64,000 bases of DNA from an uncultured Christensenella sp. (GCA_910577555.1 CAJTLF010000008.1:1-64000); one strand, 5' to 3'. Positions 27,705 through 36,547 are shown, counted from the first letter of the stretch. The notes: generated from the sequence alone by a model not told the origin. Translations and numbers: made by a program.

Positions 27705-29732
27705 TTAAATTTCGTCGGAATAAATCTTATACCCGTTTTTATTCTTCTTTTTCACTTCGTACATAGCCCCGTCCGCAAGCTTGAAAAGCTCGTCGTACCC
27801 GCCTTCGAAACCGTGCGTAGTAGCAATTCCCATACTAACTTTCACTTCGAAGTTTTTATACGGCACGGTAATGCGATTGAAAATACGGTCAACCTGCGGG
27901 ATAAGCGTCTCCTTATACTCCATAAAGAGAATGAACTCGTCGCCGCCCACTCTCGCCGCGATGTCCGTACTTCTTATGTTCTCTTTCATTCTGTCCGCCA
28001 CCGCGATTAAAATCTCGTCGCCGAAAAGGTGTCCGTATTCGTCGTTAGCCTTCTTGAAGTTATCCAAATCGAGTACGGCAAGGGCGTATTTCTTTCCCTT
28101 CGCGTCCGCGTCCGCAATCAACAGCTCTATCCTGCGCTTCGCGGCGGTATGGTTTAAAAGTCCCGTTTTCTGGTCGCGTTCTGCTTTCTTTTCAAGCAGC
28201 TCCATAATCTCGGTCTCGTCGTTCACGTCCACTATTTTTCCTATAACGCCGTCCGGCTCCGACTGTTCGCCGTCGCTCCACAACGCCCGCGCTATTACCT
28301 TGCTCCACTTCTGCTGTCCGCCAAGGTTCAGTAAAAACTTATTCATCGCCACGGGGTTGGAAGGATTAGTCCTGCGTATATCGTCCAGAAACCTTTTAAA
28401 ATCCTCCGCGGGAAAAATCTCCGCCCACTCGCGGCTCTTCGACGGGTCGGAAATTCTCACGGGCAAGCCGAGCAACTCCGCGCTCCACTCCGAAAGCTGT
28501 AACGCTTCGGGTACGAAGGAATACTCGAAAATAATCTCGCCCGAAATGTCGGACAAAAAGCGGAACTTCTGCCGCTCCATTTCAAAAAGCCTGATAGAGC
28601 GGTCGCTCGCAGTTCCCTTTTCTCCGTGCAGTATCTGCTTTACGGTATCGTGAATTTTATCGTCCGTCGCCCTGCCCAACGAAACAAGGTGCAGTTCGGA
28701 TTTAAGCTTGGGCGCAATTTCATTAAGGCACTCCAGAAGCAGGGGATTGAACGCCCCGCACTCGCCTTTCACAATCATTTCCACCGCCTTTTCGGGCGTA
28801 TACGCGTCCTTGTAAACGCGCTTGCTCGTCAAAGCGTCGTAAACGTCGGCAATGGCGACCACCTGCGCAGATATGGGAATATCGTCCCCCTTAAGCCCGT
28901 CGGGATATCCCCGCCCGTCGTATCTCTCGTGGTGGTGACGGCAGATATCGTGCCCCAGCTTGATTAGCTCTTCATTCTTGCGGAAAGGAATTGCGCTGAG
29001 CATATTCGCGCCTTCCACCGTGTGCGCCTTCATAATCTCGAACTCTTCGGGCGTAAATTTGCCCGGTTTATTGAGTATTTCGGACGGTATGGAAATTTTA
29101 CCTATGTCGTGCAGGGCGGACGCGGTGCTTATCATGCGGATATCCCGCGACGAAATTCCGTACTTATCCGTCTTTTTAACAAGACTTTCCAAAAGCATCT
29201 GCGTAATCACGTTTACGTGCAGAACGTGCAAGCCGCTCTCGCCGTTTCTGAACTCGACTATGTGCGACAGAATTTCTATCATAAGGCTGTTGTCCTTTTC
29301 CTTCTGATAAATCTGTTGCGTAAGCACGTCGGTCATCTCCTTCTGCCGCACGCTGAACGCGAAGTTGCATGCCACGCGGTGCTTGACGGTGCGCTCGTCG
29401 AAAGGTCGGCTGATATAGTCCACCGCCCCCAAATCGTACGCCCTGTCGATATAAGTCCCGCTCGTCTCCGCCGAAATCATTATTACGGGCGTGGAATGAA
29501 TCCAGCCCGTGCGGTTCATCATAGAAAGCACGGCAAACCCGTCCATCTGCGGCATAACTATATCGAGCAGCATAAGCGAAATTTCCAGCTCGTGCCCGTG
29601 CAGAATTTCAATCGCTCTCAACCCGTTTTCCGCTTCGACGATATCGTACTCCCCCGAAAGCATATCGGCGAGTATAGAGCGGTTAAGCTCGCTGTCGTCA
29701 ACGATTAATATTTTTTTCTTATGCGAACTCAT
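27705..29732 (-). CDS. Response regulator with HD-GYP, PAS-like and GGDEF domains (c-di-GMP turnover)
   Basis: 675 residues. Receiver domain 1-125 with phospho-acceptor Asp57 (LLDIVMPQMDG). HD-GYP phosphodiesterase domain: HD at 208-209 (ALHDIGKI) and GRGYPDG at 273-279, both intact. A PAS-like segment covers about 385-500. The C-terminal diguanylate cyclase has GGDEF at 596-600 and an intact inhibitory RxxD site (RSTD) five residues before it. Both the c-di-GMP-making and c-di-GMP-breaking sites look functional, so phosphorylation may tip the balance. The start overlaps the stop of the hybrid kinase by 4 nt, which makes that kinase the obvious phospho-donor. Surface adhesion is a classic c-di-GMP output and the giant MBG gene lies downstream in the same run. 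Confidence 0.93.
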   Translation of the reverse strand: MSSHKKKILIVDDSELNRSILADMLSGEYDIVEAENGLRAIEILHGHELEISLMLLDIVMPQMDGFAVLSMMNRTGWIHSTPVIMISAETSGTYIDRAYDLGAVDYISRPFDERTVKHRVACNFAFSVRQKEMTDVLTQQIYQKEKDNSLMIEILSHIVEFRNGESGLHVLHVNVITQMLLESLVKKTDKYGISSRDIRMISTASALHDIGKISIPSEILNKPGKFTPEEFEIMKAHTVEGANMLSAIPFRKNEELIKLGHDICRHHHERYDGRGYPDGLKGDDIPISAQVVAIADVYDALTSKRVYKDAYTPEKAVEMIVKGECGAFNPLLLECLNEIAPKLKSELHLVSLGRATDDKIHDTVKQILHGEKGTASDRSIRLFEMERQKFRFLSDISGEIIFEYSFVPEALQLSEWSAELLGLPVRISDPSKSREWAEIFPAEDFKRFLDDIRRTNPSNPVAMNKFLLNLGGQQKWSKVIARALWSDGEQSEPDGVIGKIVDVNDETEIMELLEKKAERDQKTGLLNHTAAKRRIELLIADADAKGKKYALAVLDLDNFKKANDEYGHLFGDEILIAVADRMKENIRSTDIAARVGGDEFILFMEYKETLIPQVDRIFNRITVPYKNFEVKVSMGIATTHGFEGGYDELFKLADGAMYEVKKKNKNGYKIYSDEI

Positions 29733-32731
29733 TTGCCTCCGTTCCTTAAATTAATCACTTTTTCCTTCAGTTGCGCCATATTTATGGGCTTTGCAAGGTG
29801 AGCGTTCATTCCCGAATCCAACGCCGCCTTTACGTCGTCGTCGAACGCGTTCGCCGTCATTGCGAGAATGGGTATCTTCTTCGCGTCGGGGTGCTTGCAG
29901 GCGCGTATCGCCCGCGCCGCTTCGTAGCCGTTCATTACGGGCATCTGAATGTCCATAAAAATCATATCGTATCTTCCGCGGCCGCTGCTTTCGAACTTTT
30001 CGAGCGCTTCCTTGCCGTTCACCGCCAAATCGCACTCCACGCCTTCTATGTCAAGAAGCTCCTGCAATATCTCGGCGTTAATCTCATTGTCCTCCGCGGC
30101 AAGCACTCTCAAGCCCTTAATAGATAAATTTTCTCCCGCGTTCGCGTCCTGCTCGGTTCGGTTTTCCCTTAACTGCCTTACGGCTCTGCGGAAGTTGGAA
30201 ACGAAGAACGGCTTGGGCAGGAACAAATCTATGCCCGCAGTCTTCGCCTCTTCTTCGATTTCGTCGAAGCTGTAAGAAGTAAGCACCATTATGGGCATCG
30301 CCTTGCCAACGATAGCGCGTATGCGCTTTGCCGTTTCCACGCCGTCCATTTCGGGCATCTTCCAGTCGAGCAGCACAAGGTCGAATGGCTTGCCGCTCTC
30401 GCGCGCCGCGGCAACCGCCGCAACCGCGTCCGCGCCGCTCAGCGCGTAACTCACTTCCACGCCCGTCTCCGCCATAAGCTCCTTCACGTCCGCGCAGACG
30501 TGCTCTTCGTCGTCCACCACCAAGAGCTTGCAGATAGAGTTTTCCGCCCAGAACTCGTTGCCGCCGTCGTCACGCCTTTCGGCTACGGCAAGCTCGAGCT
30601 CGACGGTAAAGGTACTGCCCTTGCCCTTTTCGCTTTCGACCGACATCGTGCCGCCCATAAGGTCGACGAGATTTTTCGTAATGGTCATTCCCAGTCCCGT
30701 ACCCTGAATTTCTTTGGTGGCGGAACTTCTCTCGCGGGAGAACGGCTCGAACAATACGTCAAGGAATTCCTTGCTCATACCCACGCCGTCGTCACGGACG
30801 ATAAATTTCAGCCGCGCGTGGTTGTGAATGCCGTTCTCGCCCGCCTGAACGGTAAAGGTCACGTTGCCGCCCTGCGGGGTATATTTTATGGCGTTTGACA
30901 AAAGGTTCAATATAATCTGGTTGAGCCGCAATTTATCGCCGTACACGCATTCGGGCAACACGCCGCTCGCATGAATTTCGAAATTCTGTTGCTTTGCGTT
31001 CGCCTGCGGCGACATAATAGAGCCTATCTCGTCGATAAATTCGGAGAACGAGAATTCTTCCACGTTCAAGGAAGTTTTGCCGCTCTCGATTTTGCTCATA
31101 TCGAGTATGTCGTTTATAAGGCTCAAAAGATGCTGACCGGAAAAAGTTATCTTTCTTATGTAATCGCGCACCTTGTCGGGATTTTCGGCGTCCTTGGCAA
31201 GCAGGGTCGCAAAGCCTAAAATAGCGTTCATCGGCGTGCGTATGTCGTGCGACATATTTGAAAGGAAATTGCTCTTCGCCTGGTTTGCCGATTTTGCCAC
31301 GTTCAAAGCCGTTTCAAGGTCGGCGCTCATCTTTCTGTCCTGCGTACGGTCGGAGAAAATAAGCACGTATCCGTCCTTTGCGGGATATTCGGAATGCTTT
31401 AAAGTAAGTCTGTACCAGTACTGCTCGCCCGTCGCCGCATTCTTCAGTTTCGTGTCCGTCTCCCACACCTTTCCGTCGTCTAAAGCGTGCAGCCCTTCCG
31501 CGGTGAACGCGCTGTGTTTATCCACCGAGGCGTTTAAAATCTTGCGCACGTCACCCTTAATCTCTTCGGGGTCGAGTCCTAAAACGGAATTTAAGTTGTT
31601 GCTCACGTACTCGGCCTTGAAGTCCGTCGAAGAGAACATAACGAACAAGTCGTTGGTGTTCTGCGTAAGCAAATCCAGCAGGCTTTCGCGCGATTTTACG
31701 GTGCGCTCCTTGTTTATAACGCGTTGCTTGTTCGCCGCCACGAGCAGCCAGGTAACGGCAACTATTATGCTTGCGAAAATCAACGCCATTACGCCTATCG
31801 TCACCGTTCTGAAAGTACTCATCTTACTGTTTACCACCGCGGACGGAACGACCCCCAACAGCATCCAGTCACTGAACTCAACCGACATATAGGTAACGTA
31901 AAACTCTTCGCCGTCCGAATTTCTCTTGAACATTCCTATGCCCCGCCTGTCCTCGGGCTTTTCGCTGTCCCACCTTTTCACTATCTCGTCGATATCGGAA
32001 TTGGTAAAGGTACACTCTTCTTTGAGAAAGTCAAGATAATTGTTGCGGTTGATTTCGTCCGTACTCGACTGCAACAAAACTTCGCCGTCGGGCAAAACCA
32101 CGTAGCAGTAGCCCGCCCCGCCGAACGCGTTCAGCCTGAGCGTTTCGCGCTGCATATCCTCCGCGTTGAAAATAATGGAAATCGCGGAATAGGAAAATCC
32201 GTCGAACTCGTAGCTCTCGCCGTCCGTTTCCGCAAAGGGCACTGCGAACATTACGAAACGGCTGCTGTTGCCGTTCGCGTCCGTTCTCCAGCCCACGACG
32301 CCCACGTCGTCGCCGCCTAAAAGCACGTCTATCTCGCGGCGGAAATCGAGATTTTCCACCACGCCGTTTGAACGCTTGCCCTTCGCCGTTCCCGTCTCTT
32401 TATCTATTTCGCCTACGAGATAGAAGTCGGTAAAGCCCCAGCTCGATTTCTGCTCGGCAATGAAGTCTCTGAATTCGCCGTGGCGGCTCGCATCCTTCGT
32501 TATGTTTATAACGTACTTCTTCCAACTGCGCATGGTCTTTCTGTAGTTGGTTACGTTCTGCTGGAAGTTCAAGTTTACCTGGTCGTAAATTTCGGACAGA
32601 TGCTCCGCGCTCTCGTCGAAAATCTGGTTGGTAGTGAACGCCGAGTACAGCCCTACGGATACGCAGATTATTACTGAGCATACCGCGACGATTATCGCGT
32701 CTCTCAGTTTTCTTCCGTCGATTTTTTTCAT
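29729..32731 (-). CDS. Membrane hybrid sensor histidine kinase with two receiver domains
   Basis: Order of domains: transmembrane helix just after the start (RDAIIVAVCSVIICVSVGLY), an extracellular sensor of about 280 residues, a second transmembrane helix (VTIGVMALIFASIIVAVTWLL), a PAS region, HisKA with NFLSNMSHDIRTPMNAILG, HATPase (NLLSNAIKYTP, GTGLGMTITKNLVDLMGG), then two receivers with LVLLDWKMPEMDG and MIFMDIQMPVMNG. I chose ATG 32731 because it sits right before the first membrane helix. The frame stays open to a GTG at 32851, which would add 40 residues containing a heptapeptide repeat; neither start has a strong ribosome site. It senses an external signal and phosphorylates its own receivers and presumably the following REC/HD-GYP/GGDEF protein. 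Confidence 0.92.
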   Translation of the reverse strand: MKKIDGRKLRDAIIVAVCSVIICVSVGLYSAFTTNQIFDESAEHLSEIYDQVNLNFQQNVTNYRKTMRSWKKYVINITKDASRHGEFRDFIAEQKSSWGFTDFYLVGEIDKETGTAKGKRSNGVVENLDFRREIDVLLGGDDVGVVGWRTDANGNSSRFVMFAVPFAETDGESYEFDGFSYSAISIIFNAEDMQRETLRLNAFGGAGYCYVVLPDGEVLLQSSTDEINRNNYLDFLKEECTFTNSDIDEIVKRWDSEKPEDRRGIGMFKRNSDGEEFYVTYMSVEFSDWMLLGVVPSAVVNSKMSTFRTVTIGVMALIFASIIVAVTWLLVAANKQRVINKERTVKSRESLLDLLTQNTNDLFVMFSSTDFKAEYVSNNLNSVLGLDPEEIKGDVRKILNASVDKHSAFTAEGLHALDDGKVWETDTKLKNAATGEQYWYRLTLKHSEYPAKDGYVLIFSDRTQDRKMSADLETALNVAKSANQAKSNFLSNMSHDIRTPMNAILGFATLLAKDAENPDKVRDYIRKITFSGQHLLSLINDILDMSKIESGKTSLNVEEFSFSEFIDEIGSIMSPQANAKQQNFEIHASGVLPECVYGDKLRLNQIILNLLSNAIKYTPQGGNVTFTVQAGENGIHNHARLKFIVRDDGVGMSKEFLDVLFEPFSRERSSATKEIQGTGLGMTITKNLVDLMGGTMSVESEKGKGSTFTVELELAVAERRDDGGNEFWAENSICKLLVVDDEEHVCADVKELMAETGVEVSYALSGADAVAAVAAARESGKPFDLVLLDWKMPEMDGVETAKRIRAIVGKAMPIMVLTSYSFDEIEEEAKTAGIDLFLPKPFFVSNFRRAVRQLRENRTEQDANAGENLSIKGLRVLAAEDNEINAEILQELLDIEGVECDLAVNGKEALEKFESSGRGRYDMIFMDIQMPVMNGYEAARAIRACKHPDAKKIPILAMTANAFDDDVKAALDSGMNAHLAKPINMAQLKEKVINLRNGGK

Positions 32732-32763
32732 AAAATTTTGCCGCCGCCTGATAAATTTTTTGT

Positions 32764-32844
32764 GTGAAAATATGCAAGTTTTAGGTGAAAACACGTCATT
32801 TTTCGGTGAAAACGCGTCGATTTTGCGTGAAAACTGTGTGAAAT
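32764..32844. repeat. GTGAAAA heptamer array with exact 21-bp period
   Basis: GTGAAAA occurs at 32764, 32785, 32806 and 32827, each 21 bp apart, and GTGAAAT at 32838, 11 bp after the last. Spacers share a partial CGTCATTTTT-like core. The period equals two DNA turns and also seven codons. It lies between the predicted kinase promoter and the ATG at 32731, so it is either a row of protein sites in the leader or an encoded 'FSPKxxx' heptapeptide extension. The remainder of 32732-33067 holds the kinase promoter, the pnuC promoter and the pnuC leader. Confidence 0.8.
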
Positions 32845-32872
32845 CTTTCACAAACCTATCACTTTGACTATC

Positions 32873-32901
32873 ATTATAATATAAACCGCGTTATTTTACA
32901 A
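32873..32901 (-). promoter_or_regulatory. Promoter of the kinase / giant-protein operon
   Basis: Minus-strand TTGTAA (32901-32896), 17-bp spacer, TATAAT (32878-32873). Predicted start near 32866, which puts the GTGAAAA array in the first 100 nt of the message. Confidence 0.6.
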
Positions 32902-32932
32902 GGCTTTATAAAGAAAAAATTCAACTTTTTAC

Positions 32933-32961
32933 TTGACAAATTTTAGTCGTAACGCTAAAAT
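32933..32961 (+). promoter_or_regulatory. pnuC promoter
   Basis: TTGACA (32933-32938), perfect 17-bp spacer, TAAAAT (32956-32961), followed by about 100 nt of leader before the pnuC ATG. Confidence 0.75.
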
Positions 32962-32966
32962 TAAAC

Positions 32967-33047
32967 GGTGGTTGCCACCGGGTAACCGCCCTTGCACCGG
33001 ACCGCGTCGTTAGGTCTTTGAAGACGCGCGTCAAGGTGTTTTTTTTT
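32967..33047 (+). promoter_or_regulatory. Attenuator-like structured leader of pnuC
   Basis: The first hairpin is a 10-bp stem, GGTGGTTGCC (32967-32976) with GGTAACCGCC (32981-32990), loop ACCG; an alternative shorter hairpin CGGTGG/CCACCG uses the same bases. The second is a terminator-like structure: CACC (32995-32998) and CGCGTC (33003-33008) pair with GACGCG (33023-33028) and GGTG (33035-33038), then nine T (33039-33047). The pnuC ATG follows 20 nt later. A terminator inside a leader before its gene implies conditional read-through. It does not match the TPP, FMN, THF, cobalamin or NAD-II consensus that I can recall. Confidence 0.55.
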
Positions 33048-33067
33048 GGAAAAACGGGAAAAATTGT

Positions 33068-33799
33068 ATGAAATTGCGCAATCCTTTTAAAAATTTAACC
33101 AAATTCGAGTGGACGCTGTGGATTTTTTCGCTCGCAGCAATAATAACTTCCTTTTTCGCGGTGGGCAACACTCAGTACGCAAACCTTGCGGCTTCGCTTT
33201 TGGGCGTAACTTCCCTGATATTCGCCGCCCGCGGCGACGCCTTCGGAATGGTTCTGATGATTGCGTTCAGCACGTTATACGCAACCGTTTCGTTTTTTGC
33301 CAAATATTACGGCGAAACTATAATTTACATGTGCATGCAGCTGCCCTGTGCGGTAACTTCGCTTATAAGCTGGTTGCGCCACCCGTCGGGAAAGGGCGCG
33401 GCGGAAGTGAAGATAGGAAAGTTCTCAAAAAAGCATATTTTCATAATAGTGCCGCTCGTAGCGGGCGTTACCACCGCCGCATACTTCACCTTGCGGGCGT
33501 TCGATACGGCAAACCTTATAGTGAGCACCATTTCGGTAGCAACCAGCTTAACCGCCCTATATCTTATGATTTTGCGCATTCCCGCATACGCTCTCGCCTT
33601 TATTTTAAACGACCTTGTGCTTATAACGCTGTGGGGCGTAGCCTGCGCGACTTCGCTCGACTACCTTTCGCTTACCGTGTGCTTTTCGATATTCCTTTTA
33701 AACGACACCTATACCTTTATATGCTGGACTAAGCGCAAAAAGCGGCAGAGCCAAACCCAACCCGCCGCGCAGACCGAAGTAAACGAAGAAGAAAAATAA
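33068..33799 (+). CDS. pnuC: PnuC-family vitamin precursor transporter
   Basis: 243 residues with about seven hydrophobic segments and a Lys/Arg-rich C-terminus. The PnuC-family signature is visible near residues 170-195 (LMILRIPAYALAFILNDLVL, then LWG). PnuC proteins carry nicotinamide riboside by facilitated diffusion; close relatives carry thiamine or riboflavin, and the sequence alone does not decide. Its position next to niaR-nadC-nadB favours an NAD precursor. Expression seems controlled by the leader at 32967-33047 and not by the palindrome found at nadB, which is absent here. The gene ends at a terminator shared with niaR. Confidence 0.85.
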   Translation: MKLRNPFKNLTKFEWTLWIFSLAAIITSFFAVGNTQYANLAASLLGVTSLIFAARGDAFGMVLMIAFSTLYATVSFFAKYYGETIIYMCMQLPCAVTSLISWLRHPSGKGAAEVKIGKFSKKHIFIIVPLVAGVTTAAYFTLRAFDTANLIVSTISVATSLTALYLMILRIPAYALAFILNDLVLITLWGVACATSLDYLSLTVCFSIFLLNDTYTFICWTKRKKRQSQTQPAAQTEVNEEEK

Positions 33800-33825
33800 A
33801 GCGCGGGGCGTTGCCCCGCGCTTTT
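33799..33825. terminator. Bidirectional terminator between pnuC and niaR
   Basis: GCGCGGGGC (33801-33809), 3-nt loop, GCCCCGCGC (33813-33821), extended by AA/TT and a short T-run. It lies between the pnuC stop and the end of niaR. Confidence 0.85.
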
Positions 33826-34333
33826 AAATTTCGATTAAAAACCCTTTATTTCTGAGTAATTTTTCAATTTCGTCCAAAGCTTCTTCGTTTTCGGCGGAAA
33901 CGGTATGGTAATGATACCCGTCCGTAACGCTCATAAGCGGCTTGGACGCGCCCGAAACGAGAGAGCGGTAAAGCTCTTCCACGTTGGTTCTGTTATACAA
34001 ATCCAGCCGCTCGGTTATTCTGCCGTACACGCGGTGATTGACGAACACGTCTTCTATACGCCCGCCCGCATCTATTACCGCAACGCCTTCGTCGACTATT
34101 TCTTCGAAGGAATGACGGCACTTGAACACGCGCGACGCCTTGGTCTTGGTTTCGAGCACGTACCCGCGGTTGGTTGCCGTAACGGCGTACCCGCCCGCGC
34201 GTAAAACGGCTATATCCTGCACTATAACCTGCCGCGATACCTTGAATTTTTCGGCAAGCACCGCCGCCGCAACGGGGTTATCAGAGTTGCCTATAAGGCT
34301 TAAAATTTCGCCGCGCCTTTCGTTGGCTTTCAT
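33824..34333 (-). CDS. niaR: NiaR-type transcriptional repressor of NAD synthesis
   Basis: 169 residues. An N-terminal winged helix-turn-helix (about 5-60, VAAAVLAEKFKVSRQVIVQDIAVLR) is followed by the 3H domain, named for its three conserved histidines, seen here in FKCRHSFEE, VFVNHRVYG and DGYHYHTV. In Bacillota NiaR binds nicotinic acid as co-repressor and shuts off de novo NAD synthesis and niacin uptake. The ATG overlaps the nadC stop by 1 nt (TAATG), so the repressor is the last gene of the operon it probably controls. A matching operator candidate lies at 36548-36577. Confidence 0.93.
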   Translation of the reverse strand: MKANERRGEILSLIGNSDNPVAAAVLAEKFKVSRQVIVQDIAVLRAGGYAVTATNRGYVLETKTKASRVFKCRHSFEEIVDEGVAVIDAGGRIEDVFVNHRVYGRITERLDLYNRTNVEELYRSLVSGASKPLMSVTDGYHYHTVSAENEEALDEIEKLLRNKGFLIEI

Positions 34334-35193
34334 TATTCCACCACCGGATGAAGATTTTTGAGCGACAGGTCGAGTATGGGCGCGCTGTGCGTGAGCGCGC
34401 CGCTCGAAACGAAATCCACACCCGTTGAAATTATAGCCGTGATATTTTCTTTGGTAACGTTTCCGCTACACTCGGTAAGAGCCTTGCCGTCAATCATTGC
34501 GACGGCTTTTTTCATATCTTCTACCGACATATTGTCCAGCATAATGATATCTGCACCCGCCTGCAACGCTTCGCGGCATTGCTCCAAGGTTTCGACTTCA
34601 ACTTCTATTTTGCGCACGAACGAAGAGTATTCCTTAGCCGCTTTAACTGCGGCGGTAATTCCGCCCGCCGCGCCTATATGGTTATCTTTTAGCATAACCC
34701 CGTCCGAAAGGTTATAGCGGTGGTTGTTGCCGCCGCCGCACCTTACCGCGTACTTTTCGAAAAGGCGCATATTGGGCGTGGTTTTGCGGGTATCGAGCAG
34801 TTTTGTCTTACTTCCCTTTAACAGCTCGGCGACCTGCGCGGTGTAGGTTGCGATGCCGCTCATTCTCTGCAAATAGTTCAAAGCGGTGCGCTCGCCCTGC
34901 AACAATACCCTTATATCCCCCGTTAAATCGGCTATATGCCGGGACTTAGCCACTTTATCGCCGTCCTTTGCATAAAACTTTATTTCGGTTGCGGGGTCGA
35001 GTATTTTAAAGGTGCGGGCAAAAACTTCAAGCCCGCATATGACGCCGTTTTGCTTGCATATAAGCTGTACCGTACCCTTTTTATACTCCTTTATAACGGC
35101 GTTGGTGCTTACGTCTTCGTTGGATATATCTTCCTTTAACGCAAGGCGGATAAGCTCGTCTGCATTCAGAGCCAAGGTTGCGGGGTCGTTCAT
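34333..35193 (-). CDS. nadC: Nicotinate-nucleotide pyrophosphorylase (quinolinate phosphoribosyltransferase)
   Basis: 286 residues, the usual length. It converts quinolinate and PRPP to nicotinate mononucleotide, CO2 and pyrophosphate. Family motifs in order: GERTALNYLQRMSGIAT, KLLDTRKTTPNMR, KYAVRCGGGNNHRYNLSDGV, LKDNHI, IEVEVETLEQ, ADIIMLDNM and GVDFVSSGALTHS. The phosphoribosyl and quinolinate binding arginines and lysines are retained. Its start overlaps the nadB stop by 4 nt (ATGA), so it is translationally coupled to nadB. Confidence 0.95.
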   Translation of the reverse strand: MNDPATLALNADELIRLALKEDISNEDVSTNAVIKEYKKGTVQLICKQNGVICGLEVFARTFKILDPATEIKFYAKDGDKVAKSRHIADLTGDIRVLLQGERTALNYLQRMSGIATYTAQVAELLKGSKTKLLDTRKTTPNMRLFEKYAVRCGGGNNHRYNLSDGVMLKDNHIGAAGGITAAVKAAKEYSSFVRKIEVEVETLEQCREALQAGADIIMLDNMSVEDMKKAVAMIDGKALTECSGNVTKENITAIISTGVDFVSSGALTHSAPILDLSLKNLHPVVE

Positions 35194-36503
35194 ATCTTTT
35201 TCTCCTTTTTTTCGCGTTTTATTCGTTTGACAAGCGCGAGCAAGTCGCGCTTAAAGCCTTGTAAAATTTCTTTCGGGTGGGCGTATTCTTCTGAAATTGC
35301 CGCATATTCGGGGGGCAATTGCCTTGCCGCGGAATAGCTTGCCGCTATATTCAGCGCGGCGCGCTTGGCAAAGAGCAGACTTTCCAAAAGCGAATTGGAC
35401 GCAAGGCGGTTTGCTCCGTGTACTCCGTTACAGCACGTTTCCCCCACCGCGTACAGCCGTTCCATAGTGGTTTTGCCGTTAAGGTCGCTGCGCACGCCGC
35501 CCATAAAATAGTGCTGTGCGGGGACTACGGGGATAGGCTGAGTAAATACGTCGTAGCCTTCTTCGCGGCATTTTTGCACTATGCCGGGGAAATGGTTTTT
35601 AACTTCTTCCGCGTCAATGGTGCGCATATCCAGCCAAACGTGTTTGGTGCCGTCCCTTTCCATCGTCTTTAATATTTCGGCGGTTACCACGTCGCGCGGT
35701 TGCAGCTCGTCGGTAAAGCGTTGAAAATTTTTATCGAGCAGGTGCGCCCCTTCGCCGCGCACGCTCTCCGAAATGAGAAAGCTCCGTTTATCGGGCTTAT
35801 CGGTATACAGCGTGGTCGGGTGAATTTGTATATAGTCCACGTTGTCCACCGCGACGCCGTGCTTCAAGCACACCGAAACGCCGTCGCCCGTGAGAATGCG
35901 GAAGTTGGTCGAATAGTCGAATATGCCGCCCACGCCGCCGCACGCAAGCACCGTGTAGTCGGCGAAAATTTTATATACCCTGCCGCTCGCGTTATCCATA
36001 ACGACCACGCCGAAACACTCGTTGCCGTCGCAAATCAGGTCAAGCATAGTGGTATCGGTAATTATGCGGACGTTTTTAAGCGTTTGCACCTTTTGCATAA
36101 GGCGGGAAGTGATTTCCCTGCCCGTGCAGTCCTTATGGAAACAAATTCTGTTTCTGGAGTGTCCGCCTTCGCGCGTTAAGTCGAGCGAGCCGTCTTTTTT
36201 CCTTGCAAACTCCGCGCCGAAAGATATAAGCTCGTCGATAATTTCGGGCGACGACTTTACCATACACTCTACCGCCGCCGCGTCGTTTTCGTAATGACCC
36301 GCGCGCATGGTGTCGTCGAAATAGCTCTTAAAGTCGCTATCCCCCTGCATACGGCATATGCCGCCCTGCGCGAGATAGCTGTCGCTCTCTTCCAAGCCGC
36401 CCTTGCAGATTATCAGTATGCGTTTGTCGCGCGGCAGATGCAACGCGCAGTTAAGCCCCGCGACGCCCGCCCCGACGATTACCGCGTCGAATTTTTCGTT
36501 CAA
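35190..36503 (-). CDS. nadB: L-aspartate oxidase
   Basis: 437 residues, somewhat shorter than the 500-540 usual for the family; the C-terminal helical part is reduced. It oxidises L-aspartate to iminoaspartate with FAD. Visible: dinucleotide-binding VGAGVAGLNCAL near the N-terminus, the LAQGGIC loop, QIHPTTLY, GAHLLDKNFQRFTDELQPRDVV, and GVHGANRLASNSLLE. It starts with TTG; no ATG is available between the upstream in-frame stop and the FAD motif, and AGG lies 6 nt before the TTG. It heads the nadB-nadC-niaR operon. The partner quinolinate synthase gene nadA is not in the window. Confidence 0.93.
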   Translation of the reverse strand: MNEKFDAVIVGAGVAGLNCALHLPRDKRILIICKGGLEESDSYLAQGGICRMQGDSDFKSYFDDTMRAGHYENDAAAVECMVKSSPEIIDELISFGAEFARKKDGSLDLTREGGHSRNRICFHKDCTGREITSRLMQKVQTLKNVRIITDTTMLDLICDGNECFGVVVMDNASGRVYKIFADYTVLACGGVGGIFDYSTNFRILTGDGVSVCLKHGVAVDNVDYIQIHPTTLYTDKPDKRSFLISESVRGEGAHLLDKNFQRFTDELQPRDVVTAEILKTMERDGTKHVWLDMRTIDAEEVKNHFPGIVQKCREEGYDVFTQPIPVVPAQHYFMGGVRSDLNGKTTMERLYAVGETCCNGVHGANRLASNSLLESLLFAKRAALNIAASYSAARQLPPEYAAISEEYAHPKEILQGFKRDLLALVKRIKREKKEKKI

Positions 36504-36547
36504 ATTATACCTGCTTTATACTTTATTTGTATTACTTTACACCAAAA

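Noticed and set aside
32967..33047. TPP or NAD-II riboswitch upstream of pnuC
   Set aside because: The TPP core (CTGAGA and later conserved bases) is absent and the layout does not match the short NAD-II pseudoknot that I recall. Left as an unassigned leader.
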